Assembly: GCF_026012395.1 (NCBI RefSeq) | Contig: NZ_BRZA01000001.1 | Span: 496,001 to 560,000 of the forward strand | Direction of reading: 5' to 3' | Source of the DNA: Lysinibacillus piscis | GTDB taxonomy: Bacteria > Bacillota > Bacilli > Bacillales_A > Planococcaceae | DNA: 64,000 nt | Shown: positions 46,301 through 54,750 of the stretch, in pieces | Numbering within the stretch: position 1 is the first letter of the stretch | How the letters are laid out: each line of letters begins with the position of its first letter | The notes under the pieces: model-generated | Databases searched by the model: none | Told to the model about the DNA's origin: nothing | What the model saw: the letters and a program-made list of their open reading frames with translations, nothing else | Program-made: the position numbers and the translations under genes

Positions 46301-49300
46301 TTACTCTACCTCAATTGGTTCATCTTCTAGCTTAACGGATACTAATTTAGAAACACCGGATTCTTGCATTGTAATACCGTATAAAACATCTGCACCCTCC
46401 ATTGTACCTTTACGATGTGTAATAACAATGAATTGTGTATCTTGGCTAAATTTCTGTAAATATTGACTATAACGCAACACATTTGCCTCATCCAAAGCTG
46501 CCTCGACTTCATCCAAAATACAAAATGGTACAGGACGAATGTTTAAAATAGCAAATAATAGAGCAATCGCTGTTAGTGCACGTTCACCACCTGAAAGCAA
46601 ACTTAAATTTTGCAGCTTCTTTCCAGGCGGCTGTGCCACAATATCAATGCCTGTTTCTAATAAGTTTGCCGTATCAAGCAATACTAAATCAGCTTGCCCA
46701 CCGCCAAATAATTCACGAAAGACACGCTTAAACTGCTCACGAATCGCATAAAACGTTTCACTAAAGCGCTGTGTCATTTCCTCATCCATTTCTTTAATGG
46801 CTTCATGTAGTGTTTCCTGTGCAGCCAATAAATCTTCTCGTTGCTCAGTTAAGAAAGAATGACGCTCTAATACTCGTTCATATTCTTCAATAGCACTCAA
46901 ATTAACAGGCCCTAATTCTTCAATTGACTTTTTCAACAGCTTTACTTGACGACGCATTTGTTCCTCATCGGTTACCACAAAGGACATTTCTTCAGCCTCT
47001 TCCACTGTAAGCTGATAGTTTTCTTCTAATTGTGCAACAAACGTATTGCTTTCAAATGTTAAACGATGATGCTTCAATTCATTTGCACGTATTGCTTCCA
47101 CATACCCTTTATGTACACGTTGCAACTCTTTCAGCTGTGTATCGAAAACTTCTAACTCTTGTTGTTGTCGCATTTTTTCTTCTCGTTTTTGCACAACGTT
47201 GACTTGAAGGGATTCACTTGCTGTTTTCCATTTGGTTACTTGCTCATCCACTTCTTCATCACTCAACACATTCATAGAATCGTCTGATTGAAGCCAAATT
47301 ATTTCCTGAGAAATAGTCTCTACTTTTTGCTGTGCTTTTTTTAGTTGTAGAGCAATTTCAGCTATTGCCACTTGTGTTTGTGATACTTGTTCCTGTATAA
47401 CAGCTAATTGTGCACGCTTTTCGGCAGATTTTTCACGCAAAGCATCTTTTTCAGTCTCACTTTGCATTTTGACCTTACTTAGCTGCTCCACCATATCATT
47501 AATCGTCAGCAATTCTGTAGCAATAACTGTTAAACGCTGTGTAGCTGCTGTTTTTTGAGCAAGTAATGACTCTTCTCGTGTTTTCATTCCCTCTGTTTCA
47601 CCAGAAGTAAATGTTACACGTGCAGCTAAACTTTGTTCCACAACTTCTAGCTCTCGAAGTCGACTCGCTTGCTCCATTTCTTCCTTGCGTAACTGCTCAC
47701 CATCCAGTTTCACTTGCTCTACTGTGTCACGCAAACTAAATAGCTTCTCTTTTTCCGTGCTAACCGCTTGCTCTGCATGATAAATTGAGTTTGCTAATGC
47801 TTCCAGTTTTACAGTTAACGTCTCTAGCTCTGCTTTTCTCGTAAACAAGGATGATTGTTGCTTTGTTGCACCACCTGTCAGTGAGCCACCCGCATTGACA
47901 ATATCTCCTTCAAGTGTCACTACACGATAACGGAAACCACATAATCGCGCAATTTGGCTAGCTCCTTCTAAATGAGCTGCTACAATCACATTGCCTAACA
48001 AATTTTCAACAATCGAACGGTTCGCTTCATCAAATGTCACAAGTGTATCTGCCATTTCAATAAATGCTGGATGTGTAATCGCTTGTTGGATGGTTGCCCT
48101 ATTTACTTGACGAGATTTCATCACCGTTTTCGGTAAAAATGTAGCACGCCCTGCTTTTTTTTGCTTCAACCAATGAATGGCTTGCTGTGCATGACGTTCA
48201 TCTGTTGTCACAATATGCTGAGAGGCTGCCCCTAAAGCGGTTTCAATTGCTTGTGAAAATTCACCATTTACTTGAATAAGTTCAGCTACAGCACCTTCTA
48301 TTCCTACTAGCTCCTGCTTATCACGCGCTAACAATACTTCTTTGACACCCTGGAAAAAGCCTGAAAAATCTGCTTCTAGTTCAGCTAATGTATCTTTTCT
48401 CGATTGTAATTGTTGCTGATGTTGATATGCCTTATATAACATATCCTGCTTCTCTGTGACAGAGGCGTTGATCGTTTTCAATTGCAGCTGCAATGTTTCA
48501 TAGTGTGCAAGCTGATCTTGCAAATGAGCAGCTGTTTTTGTATAAGTAGCTGAAAGTTGTTCTTTCTCTGCGACGACCTGTGCTAGCTCCTGCCCAATTT
48601 CATCTGTTTGGTCGGACATACGAGTGGCCATTGCTTGTTGCTGTGTCAGCTGTTGATCAATATTTTTTAATTCATTTTTAATCGTCGCTTCTTCATTCAA
48701 TACATCAATATAGCGATTTTTATGTTCCTCGATTTCTGCTTCCATTTCTGTAGCTGAACGATTCAACAATTGCTCAAGGTGTTTAATGCTTTGTTTCAAG
48801 TCATTCAATTCTTGCTGTTTGACAGTAAATAACGCTCTTTTTTCTTGCTCCTGCTCAATGAATGTCTCGACATCAGCTTGCGCTTCTTGTAAATTAGCTG
48901 TCAATTGTTGCAATTGCTGTGAGGCATTTTGCCGTTTTTCAGCCATCAATGCCTTACGTCCATCCCAACGCTCTACTTCCCTTGTGGCATTCACTAAGTC
49001 TTCTTGGGCTACATCGATATCCTCATCTATTTTTTTCAAGCGTTGTCGAATTTCTGCTGTTGCTTTCTCAATTGTAGCAATGCTGTCGGCTTGTTGTTGT
49101 TCAGTTGTCGTTAAAGCATGCCATTCCTCTTTTAATGAATGCAAAGAATGCGCACAATTTTTAAAATCATGCACAAGAATCGCAATATCGACATCTTTTA
49201 GCTCTGCTGACATTTGTACATAATCTTTTGCACAAGCCGCCTGTGCTTCAAGTGGCTCTAGTCGACTATCTAATTCATGTAAAATATCCAAGACACGATA

Positions 49301-49864
49301 TAAATTTTCATCTGTCTCGACAAGTTTATGCTCTGCTTTTTTCTTTCTGAGCTTGTATTTTAAAACACCTGCTGCCTCTTCAAAAATAGCCCTTCTATCA
49401 TCTGGTCGACTATTTAAAATTTCATCCACTCGTCCTTGCGAAATAATCGAAAAAGCTTCTTTCCCAAGCCCTGAATCCATGAACAAGTCCGTAATATCCT
49501 TCAGGCGACACTGCTGATTATTCAGTAAATATTCACTATCACCTGAACGGTATACGCGTCTTGTTACACTGACCTCTGTATAAGAAAAGGCCAATTGTTC
49601 ATCTGTATTATCTAAAATAAGCGTTACTTCCGCAAAATTTAGTGGCTTTCTAGAGTCACTACCTGCAAAAATAACATCTTCCATCTTTGCTCCACGTAAC
49701 GACTTTGCTGATTGCTCTCCAAGCACCCAACGAATAGCATCAATGACATTACTTTTCCCACTACCGTTGGGTCCAACTACAGCTGTCACACCTGGTACAA
49801 AATCAATGCCGATACGCTCTGCAAAGGATTTAAAGCCAATGACTTCAAGACGCTTTAAAAACAT
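46301..49864 (-). CDS. smc: Chromosome segregation protein SMC
   Basis: Condensin ATPase that loops and segregates DNA with ScpAB. Walker A GPNGSGKSNVIDA at residues 32-44, two long coiled coils (about 170-500 and 680-1020), the hinge between them (about 505-675), the signature LSGGERALTAIAL and Walker B FCILDEVEAALDE. 1187 aa (B. subtilis 1186). It starts 3 bases after rnc and is followed by ftsY, the conserved rnc-smc-ftsY set. Confidence 0.99.
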   Translation of the reverse strand: MFLKRLEVIGFKSFAERIGIDFVPGVTAVVGPNGSGKSNVIDAIRWVLGEQSAKSLRGAKMEDVIFAGSDSRKPLNFAEVTLILDNTDEQLAFSYTEVSVTRRVYRSGDSEYLLNNQQCRLKDITDLFMDSGLGKEAFSIISQGRVDEILNSRPDDRRAIFEEAAGVLKYKLRKKKAEHKLVETDENLYRVLDILHELDSRLEPLEAQAACAKDYVQMSAELKDVDIAILVHDFKNCAHSLHSLKEEWHALTTTEQQQADSIATIEKATAEIRQRLKKIDEDIDVAQEDLVNATREVERWDGRKALMAEKRQNASQQLQQLTANLQEAQADVETFIEQEQEKRALFTVKQQELNDLKQSIKHLEQLLNRSATEMEAEIEEHKNRYIDVLNEEATIKNELKNIDQQLTQQQAMATRMSDQTDEIGQELAQVVAEKEQLSATYTKTAAHLQDQLAHYETLQLQLKTINASVTEKQDMLYKAYQHQQQLQSRKDTLAELEADFSGFFQGVKEVLLARDKQELVGIEGAVAELIQVNGEFSQAIETALGAASQHIVTTDERHAQQAIHWLKQKKAGRATFLPKTVMKSRQVNRATIQQAITHPAFIEMADTLVTFDEANRSIVENLLGNVIVAAHLEGASQIARLCGFRYRVVTLEGDIVNAGGSLTGGATKQQSSLFTRKAELETLTVKLEALANSIYHAEQAVSTEKEKLFSLRDTVEQVKLDGEQLRKEEMEQASRLRELEVVEQSLAARVTFTSGETEGMKTREESLLAQKTAATQRLTVIATELLTINDMVEQLSKVKMQSETEKDALREKSAEKRAQLAVIQEQVSQTQVAIAEIALQLKKAQQKVETISQEIIWLQSDDSMNVLSDEEVDEQVTKWKTASESLQVNVVQKREEKMRQQQELEVFDTQLKELQRVHKGYVEAIRANELKHHRLTFESNTFVAQLEENYQLTVEEAEEMSFVVTDEEQMRRQVKLLKKSIEELGPVNLSAIEEYERVLERHSFLTEQREDLLAAQETLHEAIKEMDEEMTQRFSETFYAIREQFKRVFRELFGGGQADLVLLDTANLLETGIDIVAQPPGKKLQNLSLLSGGERALTAIALLFAILNIRPVPFCILDEVEAALDEANVLRYSQYLQKFSQDTQFIVITHRKGTMEGADVLYGITMQESGVSKLVSVKLEDEPIEVE

Positions 49865-49867
49865 CTA

Positions 49868-50632
49868 TTAAGCCTCCTCTTTCACTGCTTGCTCTCGCAA
49901 AGCACGCATAGCACATTGCGCCGCTTGCTGTTCGGCCTCTTTTTTCGATTTTCCCCTACCAATGCCAAGTTCTTGACCATTTAATAATACACTTGAAACA
50001 AATGTACGATTATGCGCTGGTCCCTTCTCATCAATAATTTCATAATGTAGTAAACCATTATTCGATTGTTGTACCATTTCTTGCAATTGACTTTTAAAAT
50101 CCATCACATGCGAAAAAGCACCGACTTCTACTTTTGGGAATATCACACGTTGTAAAAAAGCGACAACTGTTGGCAACTCTTGATCTAAATAAAGCGCACC
50201 GACAAATGATTCAAAAACATCCGCAAGTAGTGCAGGTCGTTCCCTACCACCTGTTAGCTCTTCACCTTTTCCTAACAATACAAAGCGCCCAAAACCTAAT
50301 TCATTTGCAAAAATAACAAGTGATGGCTCACAAACGATGGATGCACGCAATTTTGTTAATTCGCCTTCACTCATGTTTGGGTATTTCTCAAAAAGGTATT
50401 TAGATACAGACAATTCTAGTACTGCGTCTCCCAAAAATTCTAGACGTTCATTATCCGTAAAATACTTACGGCGATGCTCATTCACATAAGATGAATGTGT
50501 GAATGCTTGATACAATAAATTTTTGTTGTGAAATGTAATGTTTAATTCTTGCTGCAACAATTCAAATTGATTGCGTACTTTTTCTGAAAGCACACCAGAT
50601 TTTTGTACAGCCCCTTTTCTTTTTATAGCCAT
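49868..50632 (-). CDS. rnc: Ribonuclease III
   Basis: Double-strand-specific endoribonuclease for rRNA processing and mRNA decay. The catalytic signature [14 protein letters not shown] is at about residues 61-74, the second acidic patch [14 protein letters not shown] at about 138-151, and the C-terminal dsRNA-binding domain at about 175-245 ends [19 protein letters not shown]. 254 aa, normal. The 459-base region upstream carries a perfect 24-bp inverted repeat in sense orientation, potentially a substrate of the enzyme itself. Confidence 0.98.
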   Translation of the reverse strand: MAIKRKGAVQKSGVLSEKVRNQFELLQQELNITFHNKNLLYQAFTHSSYVNEHRRKYFTDNERLEFLGDAVLELSVSKYLFEKYPNMSEGELTKLRASIVCEPSLVIFANELGFGRFVLLGKGEELTGGRERPALLADVFESFVGALYLDQELPTVVAFLQRVIFPKVEVGAFSHVMDFKSQLQEMVQQSNNGLLHYEIIDEKGPAHNRTFVSSVLLNGQELGIGRGKSKKEAEQQAAQCAMRALREQAVKEEA

Positions 50633-50668
50633 TGAATAATCTGCCTTCCTAATAGTTTCTTCCGTATT

Positions 50669-50697
50669 AGTGTACCTTTTTCATGCCGTTTATGCAA
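50669..50697 (-). promoter_or_regulatory. Weak candidate promoter of rnc
   Basis: TTGCAT (50697-50692), 17 bases, TACACT (50674-50669), about 40 bases before rnc. Spacing is ideal but the -35 is poor. If used, these transcripts exclude the inverted repeats further upstream. Confidence 0.35.
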
Positions 50698-50840
50698 AAG
50701 GATTTAGGATTTTCACACCATATTGCTAAATTGAAAATCAATTACGCTCCAGCATCATTGTGTTTGAATTTTTTCGAACTTGTTCATAGGAAGGAAGTTA
50801 ACCTAAAAACGTCGCATCCTGTATTAGCGGCTTGTTGACA

Positions 50841-50965
50841 CTGACGTTTCACGTTCGCATAGAAAACATCAACTGCTCTACATCGTCTAGACCTTTAAAA
50901 TCCATGACATACGGTTATTCTGTGCGACAGCGATTGTTTTTCTATACCGAAAGCACTAGCGTCAG
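50841..50965. repeat. Imperfect inverted-repeat element of about 125 bp
   Basis: The left end CTGACG...TTCG..ATAGAAAA (50841-50866) is matched in inverse orientation by TTTTCTATACCGAA...CGTCAG (50937-50965); weaker pairing continues outward to about 50833/50973. The inside has no gene. It resembles the small hairpin-forming repeats (MITE- or bcr-like) of Bacillaceae, but copy number cannot be seen from one window. Confidence 0.45.
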
Positions 50966-50984
50966 ATACGACATCCACTGGAGC

Positions 50985-51037
50985 TTTTATCTTGGTTCAA
51001 TGGATGTCGTTTGGACATCCATTGAACCAAGATAAAA
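50985..51037. repeat. Perfect 24-bp inverted repeat between acpP and rnc
   Basis: Arms 50985-51008 and 51014-51037 are perfectly complementary over a five-base loop. No T-tract follows on either strand, so it is not a standard terminator by itself; its right arm shares three bases with the acpP terminator. The inner part of the left arm (51001-51010) can instead pair perfectly for 10 bp with 50968-50977, giving two mutually exclusive folds. Confidence 0.85.
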
Positions 51038-51079
51038 AAGGACGTTAATAGCCAAAATAGCAGCTATTTCGTCCTTTTT
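51035..51079 (-). terminator. Terminator after acpP
   Basis: AAAAAGGAC pairs with GTCCTTTTT, with an inner AATAGC/GCTATT stem; on the minus strand a TTTTTTATC tract follows. It begins 13 bases after the acpP stop and ends the fatty-acid operon. The rest of the 459-base gap up to rnc holds the inverted repeats and a weak promoter, no gene. Confidence 0.8.
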
Positions 51080-51091
51080 ATATCAATCTAA

Positions 51092-51328
51092 TTAGTTGAT
51101 TTTGCTTTCGATATATGAAATAGCAGAACCTACTGTTGAAATTTTTTCAGCATCTTCATCAGAAATTTCCATTTCAAACTCGTCCTCAAGCTCCATTACA
51201 AGCTCAACAACGTCTAATGAGTCAGCACCTAAGTCATCACGGAAAGAAGCTTCTAATGTTACTTCGCTTTCTTCAACACCTAAACGATCAACGATTACTT
51301 TTGTTACACGCTCTAATACTGTAGACAA
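51092..51328 (-). CDS. acpP: Acyl carrier protein
   Basis: Carries growing fatty acyl chains on a phosphopantetheine arm. The attachment serine is in [18 protein letters not shown]. 78 aa from TTG 51328 ([10 protein letters not shown]), which has GGGGAGG 8 bases upstream and aligns with B. subtilis AcpA (MADTLERVTK). GTG 51337 lies inside the ribosome site. A TTG start for one of the most abundant proteins in the cell is unusual and is compensated by a near-perfect SD. Last gene of fapR-plsX-fabD-fabG-acpP. Confidence 0.97.
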   Translation of the reverse strand: MSTVLERVTKVIVDRLGVEESEVTLEASFRDDLGADSLDVVELVMELEDEFEMEISDEDAEKISTVGSAISYIESKIN

Positions 51329-51372
51329 ATCATTCACCTCCCCTCAATGATTATACAAAAAAATGAGCTAAA

Positions 51373-52119
51373 TTACATCACCATACCACCATCAATATGC
51401 AATGTTTGTCCTGTCATATAGTTTGCATCCTCTGACGCTAAAAAGACAACAGCTTTTGCAATATCCTCTGGCTGTCCAAGCTTAGCAAGAGGAATTTGTG
51501 TCAGCATGCTCTGTTTAATATCCTCTGGCAATTGCTCTGTCATTTCGGTTTCAATAAAGCCTGGTGCAATCGCATTGACTAAAATATTACGTGATGCTAG
51601 CTCCTTTGCAGTTGTTTTCGTTAAACCAATTACGCCTGCTTTAGCAGCTACATAGTTAGCTTGCCCTGCATTTCCTGCTACACCAACAATAGAAGAGATA
51701 TTAATAATACGTCCTGCACGCTGTTTCATCATTTGACGTGTAACAGCCTTCGTGCAAAGGAAAACACCTTTTAGATTTGTGTCGATGACATCATCCCACT
51801 CATCTTCCTTCATACGCATTAATAAATTATCACGTGTAATTCCCGCATTGTTCACCAAAATATCGAGCGAGCCAAATGTTTTCACGGCTGTATCCATTAA
51901 CGCTGTTACCTCATCTACATTGGCAACACTTGCTTGTACAGCAATCGCCTCTCCACCATTTGCTTGAATCACAGCAACGACCTCTTCAGCCTTCGCTTGT
52001 GAGCCGCTATAGTTGACAACTACTTTTGCACCATCATCAGCCAGTTTTAATGCAATCGCTCGTCCAATTCCTCGTGAAGCACCTGTTACAACTGCCACTT
52101 TTCCTTCTAATTTACGCAT
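51373..52119 (-). CDS. fabG: 3-oxoacyl-ACP reductase FabG
   Basis: NADPH-dependent short-chain dehydrogenase that reduces beta-ketoacyl-ACP. Cofactor motif [12 protein letters not shown] at residues 13-24, NNAGITRDN, catalytic Ser in INISSIVG and YxxxK in YVAAK. 248 aa. The start overlaps the fabD stop by 8 bases. Confidence 0.98.
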   Translation of the reverse strand: MRKLEGKVAVVTGASRGIGRAIALKLADDGAKVVVNYSGSQAKAEEVVAVIQANGGEAIAVQASVANVDEVTALMDTAVKTFGSLDILVNNAGITRDNLLMRMKEDEWDDVIDTNLKGVFLCTKAVTRQMMKQRAGRIINISSIVGVAGNAGQANYVAAKAGVIGLTKTTAKELASRNILVNAIAPGFIETEMTEQLPEDIKQSMLTQIPLAKLGQPEDIAKAVVFLASEDANYMTGQTLHIDGGMVM

Positions 52120-53065
52120 GAATTGTCCACTCCTTTGCCGCTTCTACTACTGCTTCCAATGATGCTTCATCATAGACACAATAAGTTGTCACAGTACGGT
52201 CGATTTTTTTCACAAGACCACTTAACACCTTGCCTGGTCCGCATTCGATAAAGACATCTACACCTTGTGCAATCATTTCGCGCACAGAAGCTTCCCATTG
52301 TACAGCACTGTATACTTGTTCCACTAATTCTTGTTGAATAGCAGGCACATCGATTAATTCCTTCGCTAGGACATTACCAATGACAGGCATTTGCGGTGCC
52401 GCTAATGGAATATTCGCTAATGCTGCTTGTAATTTTTCAGACGATGGACGCATTAACTCTGAATGGAATGGACCACTAACTACTAATGGAATCGCACGTT
52501 TTGCACCTGCCTCCTTTGCCGCTACAGAAGCTTGCTCAACGCCTTCCTTTGTCCCTGAAATAACAATTTGTCCTGGACAGTTAATGTTTGCCACTTGTAC
52601 TGCATTGCCTTCCGCTGAAATTTTCGCAGTTACAGCATTTAAAGCCTCTAATTCCATTCCTAAAATAGCAGCCATTGCCCCTTGTCCAGCAGGAACTGCC
52701 TCATTCATATAAAGACCACGTTTATGCACGATTGCCACCGCATCATCGAAAGATAAAACACCCGCAATGACTAATGCACCGTATTCTCCTAATGAATGGC
52801 CTGCTGCATATTGTGGTTGGATACCTGCTGCACGCAATTTTTCTGCCACCATTACACCTGTTGTTAATAGTGCTGGCTGTGCATTGTACGTCAAGGTTAG
52901 CTCCTCAGCAGGCCCCTCTAACATTAAATTCGATAGCTCAAAGCCAAGTGCATTGTCAGCACGTTCATAAAAGGCTTTACTTTCTGCTGCATTTTCAACA
53001 AATTCCTGCCCCATGCCTACTGCTTGAGAACCTTGCCCTGGAAAAATAAATGCGATTTTTGTCAT
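52112..53065 (-). CDS. fabD: Malonyl-CoA:ACP transacylase FabD
   Basis: Moves malonyl from CoA to ACP to start elongation. [12 protein letters not shown] at residues 8-19, nucleophile Ser in [10 protein letters not shown] (about residue 90) and catalytic His in SGPFHSELM. 317 aa, normal. ATG 53065 overlaps the plsX stop (ATGA). Confidence 0.98.
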   Translation of the reverse strand: MTKIAFIFPGQGSQAVGMGQEFVENAAESKAFYERADNALGFELSNLMLEGPAEELTLTYNAQPALLTTGVMVAEKLRAAGIQPQYAAGHSLGEYGALVIAGVLSFDDAVAIVHKRGLYMNEAVPAGQGAMAAILGMELEALNAVTAKISAEGNAVQVANINCPGQIVISGTKEGVEQASVAAKEAGAKRAIPLVVSGPFHSELMRPSSEKLQAALANIPLAAPQMPVIGNVLAKELIDVPAIQQELVEQVYSAVQWEASVREMIAQGVDVFIECGPGKVLSGLVKKIDRTVTTYCVYDEASLEAVVEAAKEWTIHA

Positions 53066-54063
53066 ACTTCCTTCATCCCCTCTACGTGACCTACTGTTTT
53101 TGTAATCGTGTCAATGACATGATACTCCACCATGGTATTCGCTTGACGTATAGCATTATAAATAGCATTGGCATTTGATGAGCCATGTGCCTTAATAACA
53201 GGTGCTTGCAAACCAAACAAACCTGCCCCACCATACTCGGTATAATCCATTTTATTTTTTAGTTCACGCAAATTATTCTTCATCAATACAGCCGAAATTT
53301 TCGTTTTTGTGGAAGCCATAAATGCTTCCTTCAACATAGTAAATAGTGCGCCTGCTGTTCCTTCAATGGATTTCAATACCATATTGCCTGTGAAACCATC
53401 TGTAACAACAACATCTGCCACCCCATTTAGTAAATCACGCGCTTCTACATTGCCGATAAAATGGAAGTTTGCCTCTTTTAATAATTCAAAAGCAGCCTTT
53501 GTTAAATCATTGCCCTTTTTATCCTCTGTACCGATATTTAACAATCCTACTCGTGGCTTTTGTAAACCACCGACTTTTTGTGCATAAATATTGCCCATGA
53601 TTGCATATTGCAATAAATGCTCTGGCTTAGCATCTGCATTCGCCCCTAAATCGAGCATTAAAAAGCCTTTTCCATCCAATGTTGGCAGTGTTGTCGCTAA
53701 TGCTGGTCTTGCGATTCCTTCAATTCGACCGACTTTAAACAAACCTCCTGCCATTAACGCCCCTGTGTTCCCTGCTGATAAACAGGCATCTGCTCGTCCT
53801 TCATGCACTGCTTCCATCATTTGTGCCATTGAGGAATCCTTTTTACGTCGAATTGCACGTGCAGGATCATCCGTGCCTTCAATCACTTCCTCACAATGAA
53901 CAATTGTTAAACGATCATGTACTTTTAAAAATGGCTCTAATTTCTCTTGCTTTCCATATAACTGAATCTCTAAATTTGGGATTTGCTCTAGTGCCAGTAA
54001 TGCGCCTTCGATCACTGCCTTTGGTGCATTATCGCCACCCATGCCGTCTAATGCTAATTTCAT
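53062..54063 (-). CDS. plsX: Phosphate acyltransferase PlsX
   Basis: Makes acyl-phosphate from acyl-ACP for phospholipid synthesis; peripheral membrane enzyme. Starts [20 protein letters not shown], with the [12 protein letters not shown] and [12 protein letters not shown] motifs. 333 aa (B. subtilis 333). AAGGTG lies about 10 bases before the ATG. Second gene of the FapR operon. Confidence 0.98.
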   Translation of the reverse strand: MKLALDGMGGDNAPKAVIEGALLALEQIPNLEIQLYGKQEKLEPFLKVHDRLTIVHCEEVIEGTDDPARAIRRKKDSSMAQMMEAVHEGRADACLSAGNTGALMAGGLFKVGRIEGIARPALATTLPTLDGKGFLMLDLGANADAKPEHLLQYAIMGNIYAQKVGGLQKPRVGLLNIGTEDKKGNDLTKAAFELLKEANFHFIGNVEARDLLNGVADVVVTDGFTGNMVLKSIEGTAGALFTMLKEAFMASTKTKISAVLMKNNLRELKNKMDYTEYGGAGLFGLQAPVIKAHGSSNANAIYNAIRQANTMVEYHVIDTITKTVGHVEGMKEV

Positions 54064-54075
54064 TTCTGATTCACC

Positions 54076-54645
54076 TTATCCTTTCGTGCGATACATATCA
54101 AATTCACCAGCAAAAACTGTTTCACCGTTCACGGTAGATACGACTTCTATTTTCGTCCGTTGCTTTACTTCATCACGCTCAACAACCGTTGCCTTTGTAA
54201 TCACACGATCTCCTGCATGAACAGGCTGCACAAATGTGATATTTGCATGTACAGTCAATGCCAGCTCGTCATTAATGACAGCTACTGCTAGTGAATTGGC
54301 CTGTGCAAATAAATGGTGTCCACGTGCAATACCATTGCGCTGAAAAACATGCTCCTCTTTCACATCAAAAATGGATAATGCCCGTTGATCTAATTCAATA
54401 TCTATAATCTCCCCGATTACCTCATCAATAGGGAGTGATTTCACTTCATTTTCATATGTTTTGGATGCTACATCTTTAATGCGCTCCCTCAATTCAGGAA
54501 TCGCTAATTCCATTCGATCCAATCGAATTGTTTGCACACTTACCTGAAATTGTGTTGCTAGCTGTTCATCTGTGACGAATGGATTTTCAACTATCGTTTC
54601 AGATAATAATTGCTGTCGCTCTTTTTTCGTTCGTCTCAACCACAT
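54076..54645 (-). CDS. fapR: Fatty-acid biosynthesis repressor FapR
   Basis: Represses fatty-acid and phospholipid genes; malonyl-CoA releases it from DNA. N-terminal HTH at about residues 15-50 ([23 protein letters not shown]) and C-terminal hot-dog effector domain ([25 protein letters not shown]). ATG 54645 gives 189 aa; TTG 54639 (LRRTKKERQ, spacing 9 from AGGTGG) matches the B. subtilis start and is equally plausible. The open frame to GTG 54672 runs into the operator and is unlikely. Autoregulated through the operator at 54665-54683. Confidence 0.97.
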   Translation of the reverse strand: MWLRRTKKERQQLLSETIVENPFVTDEQLATQFQVSVQTIRLDRMELAIPELRERIKDVASKTYENEVKSLPIDEVIGEIIDIELDQRALSIFDVKEEHVFQRNGIARGHHLFAQANSLAVAVINDELALTVHANITFVQPVHAGDRVITKATVVERDEVKQRTKIEVVSTVNGETVFAGEFDMYRTKG

Positions 54646-54664
54646 ACGCCACCTTTTAGTTGTT

Positions 54665-54683
54665 ATTAGCACTTGGTACTAAC
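54665..54683. promoter_or_regulatory. FapR operator
   Basis: ATTAGCACTTGGTACTAAC, near-palindromic and a close match to the FapR consensus ATTAGTACCTGATACTAAT (15 of 19). It starts three bases downstream of the -10 of the fapR promoter, so bound FapR would block RNA polymerase. Same arrangement as in B. subtilis fapR-plsX-fabD. Confidence 0.88.
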
Positions 54684-54686
54684 ATC

Positions 54687-54715
54687 AGTATAAAGAGGTT
54701 AAAAAAAGAATGCAA
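54687..54715 (-). promoter_or_regulatory. Sigma-A promoter of fapR-plsX-fabD-fabG-acpP
   Basis: TTGCAT (54715-54710), 17 bases, TATACT (54692-54687). The -35 lies in the recG terminator stem and the spacer contains its T-tract. The initiation region falls within the FapR operator. Confidence 0.65.
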
Positions 54716-54744
54716 GCCTTGTTTTCTAGACAAGTCCTACATTC
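54701..54744 (-). terminator. Terminator after recG
   Basis: 15-bp imperfect stem (GAATGTAGGACTTGT with ACAAGGCTTGCATTC; two G-U pairs and one mismatch) and 7-base loop, followed by seven T's on the minus strand, 6 bases after the recG stop. Confidence 0.75.
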
Positions 54745-54750
54745 TCATGA

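Noticed and set aside
48786-49223. Plus-strand ORF of 145 codons inside smc
   Set aside because: Antisense to the smc coiled coil; composition reflects the opposite strand's Glu/Gln/Lys codons.
50832-51035. Plus-strand ORF of 67 codons in the acpP-rnc gap
   Set aside because: It runs through the inverted repeats, has no ribosome site and no recognisable motif; the repeat structure explains the open frame.
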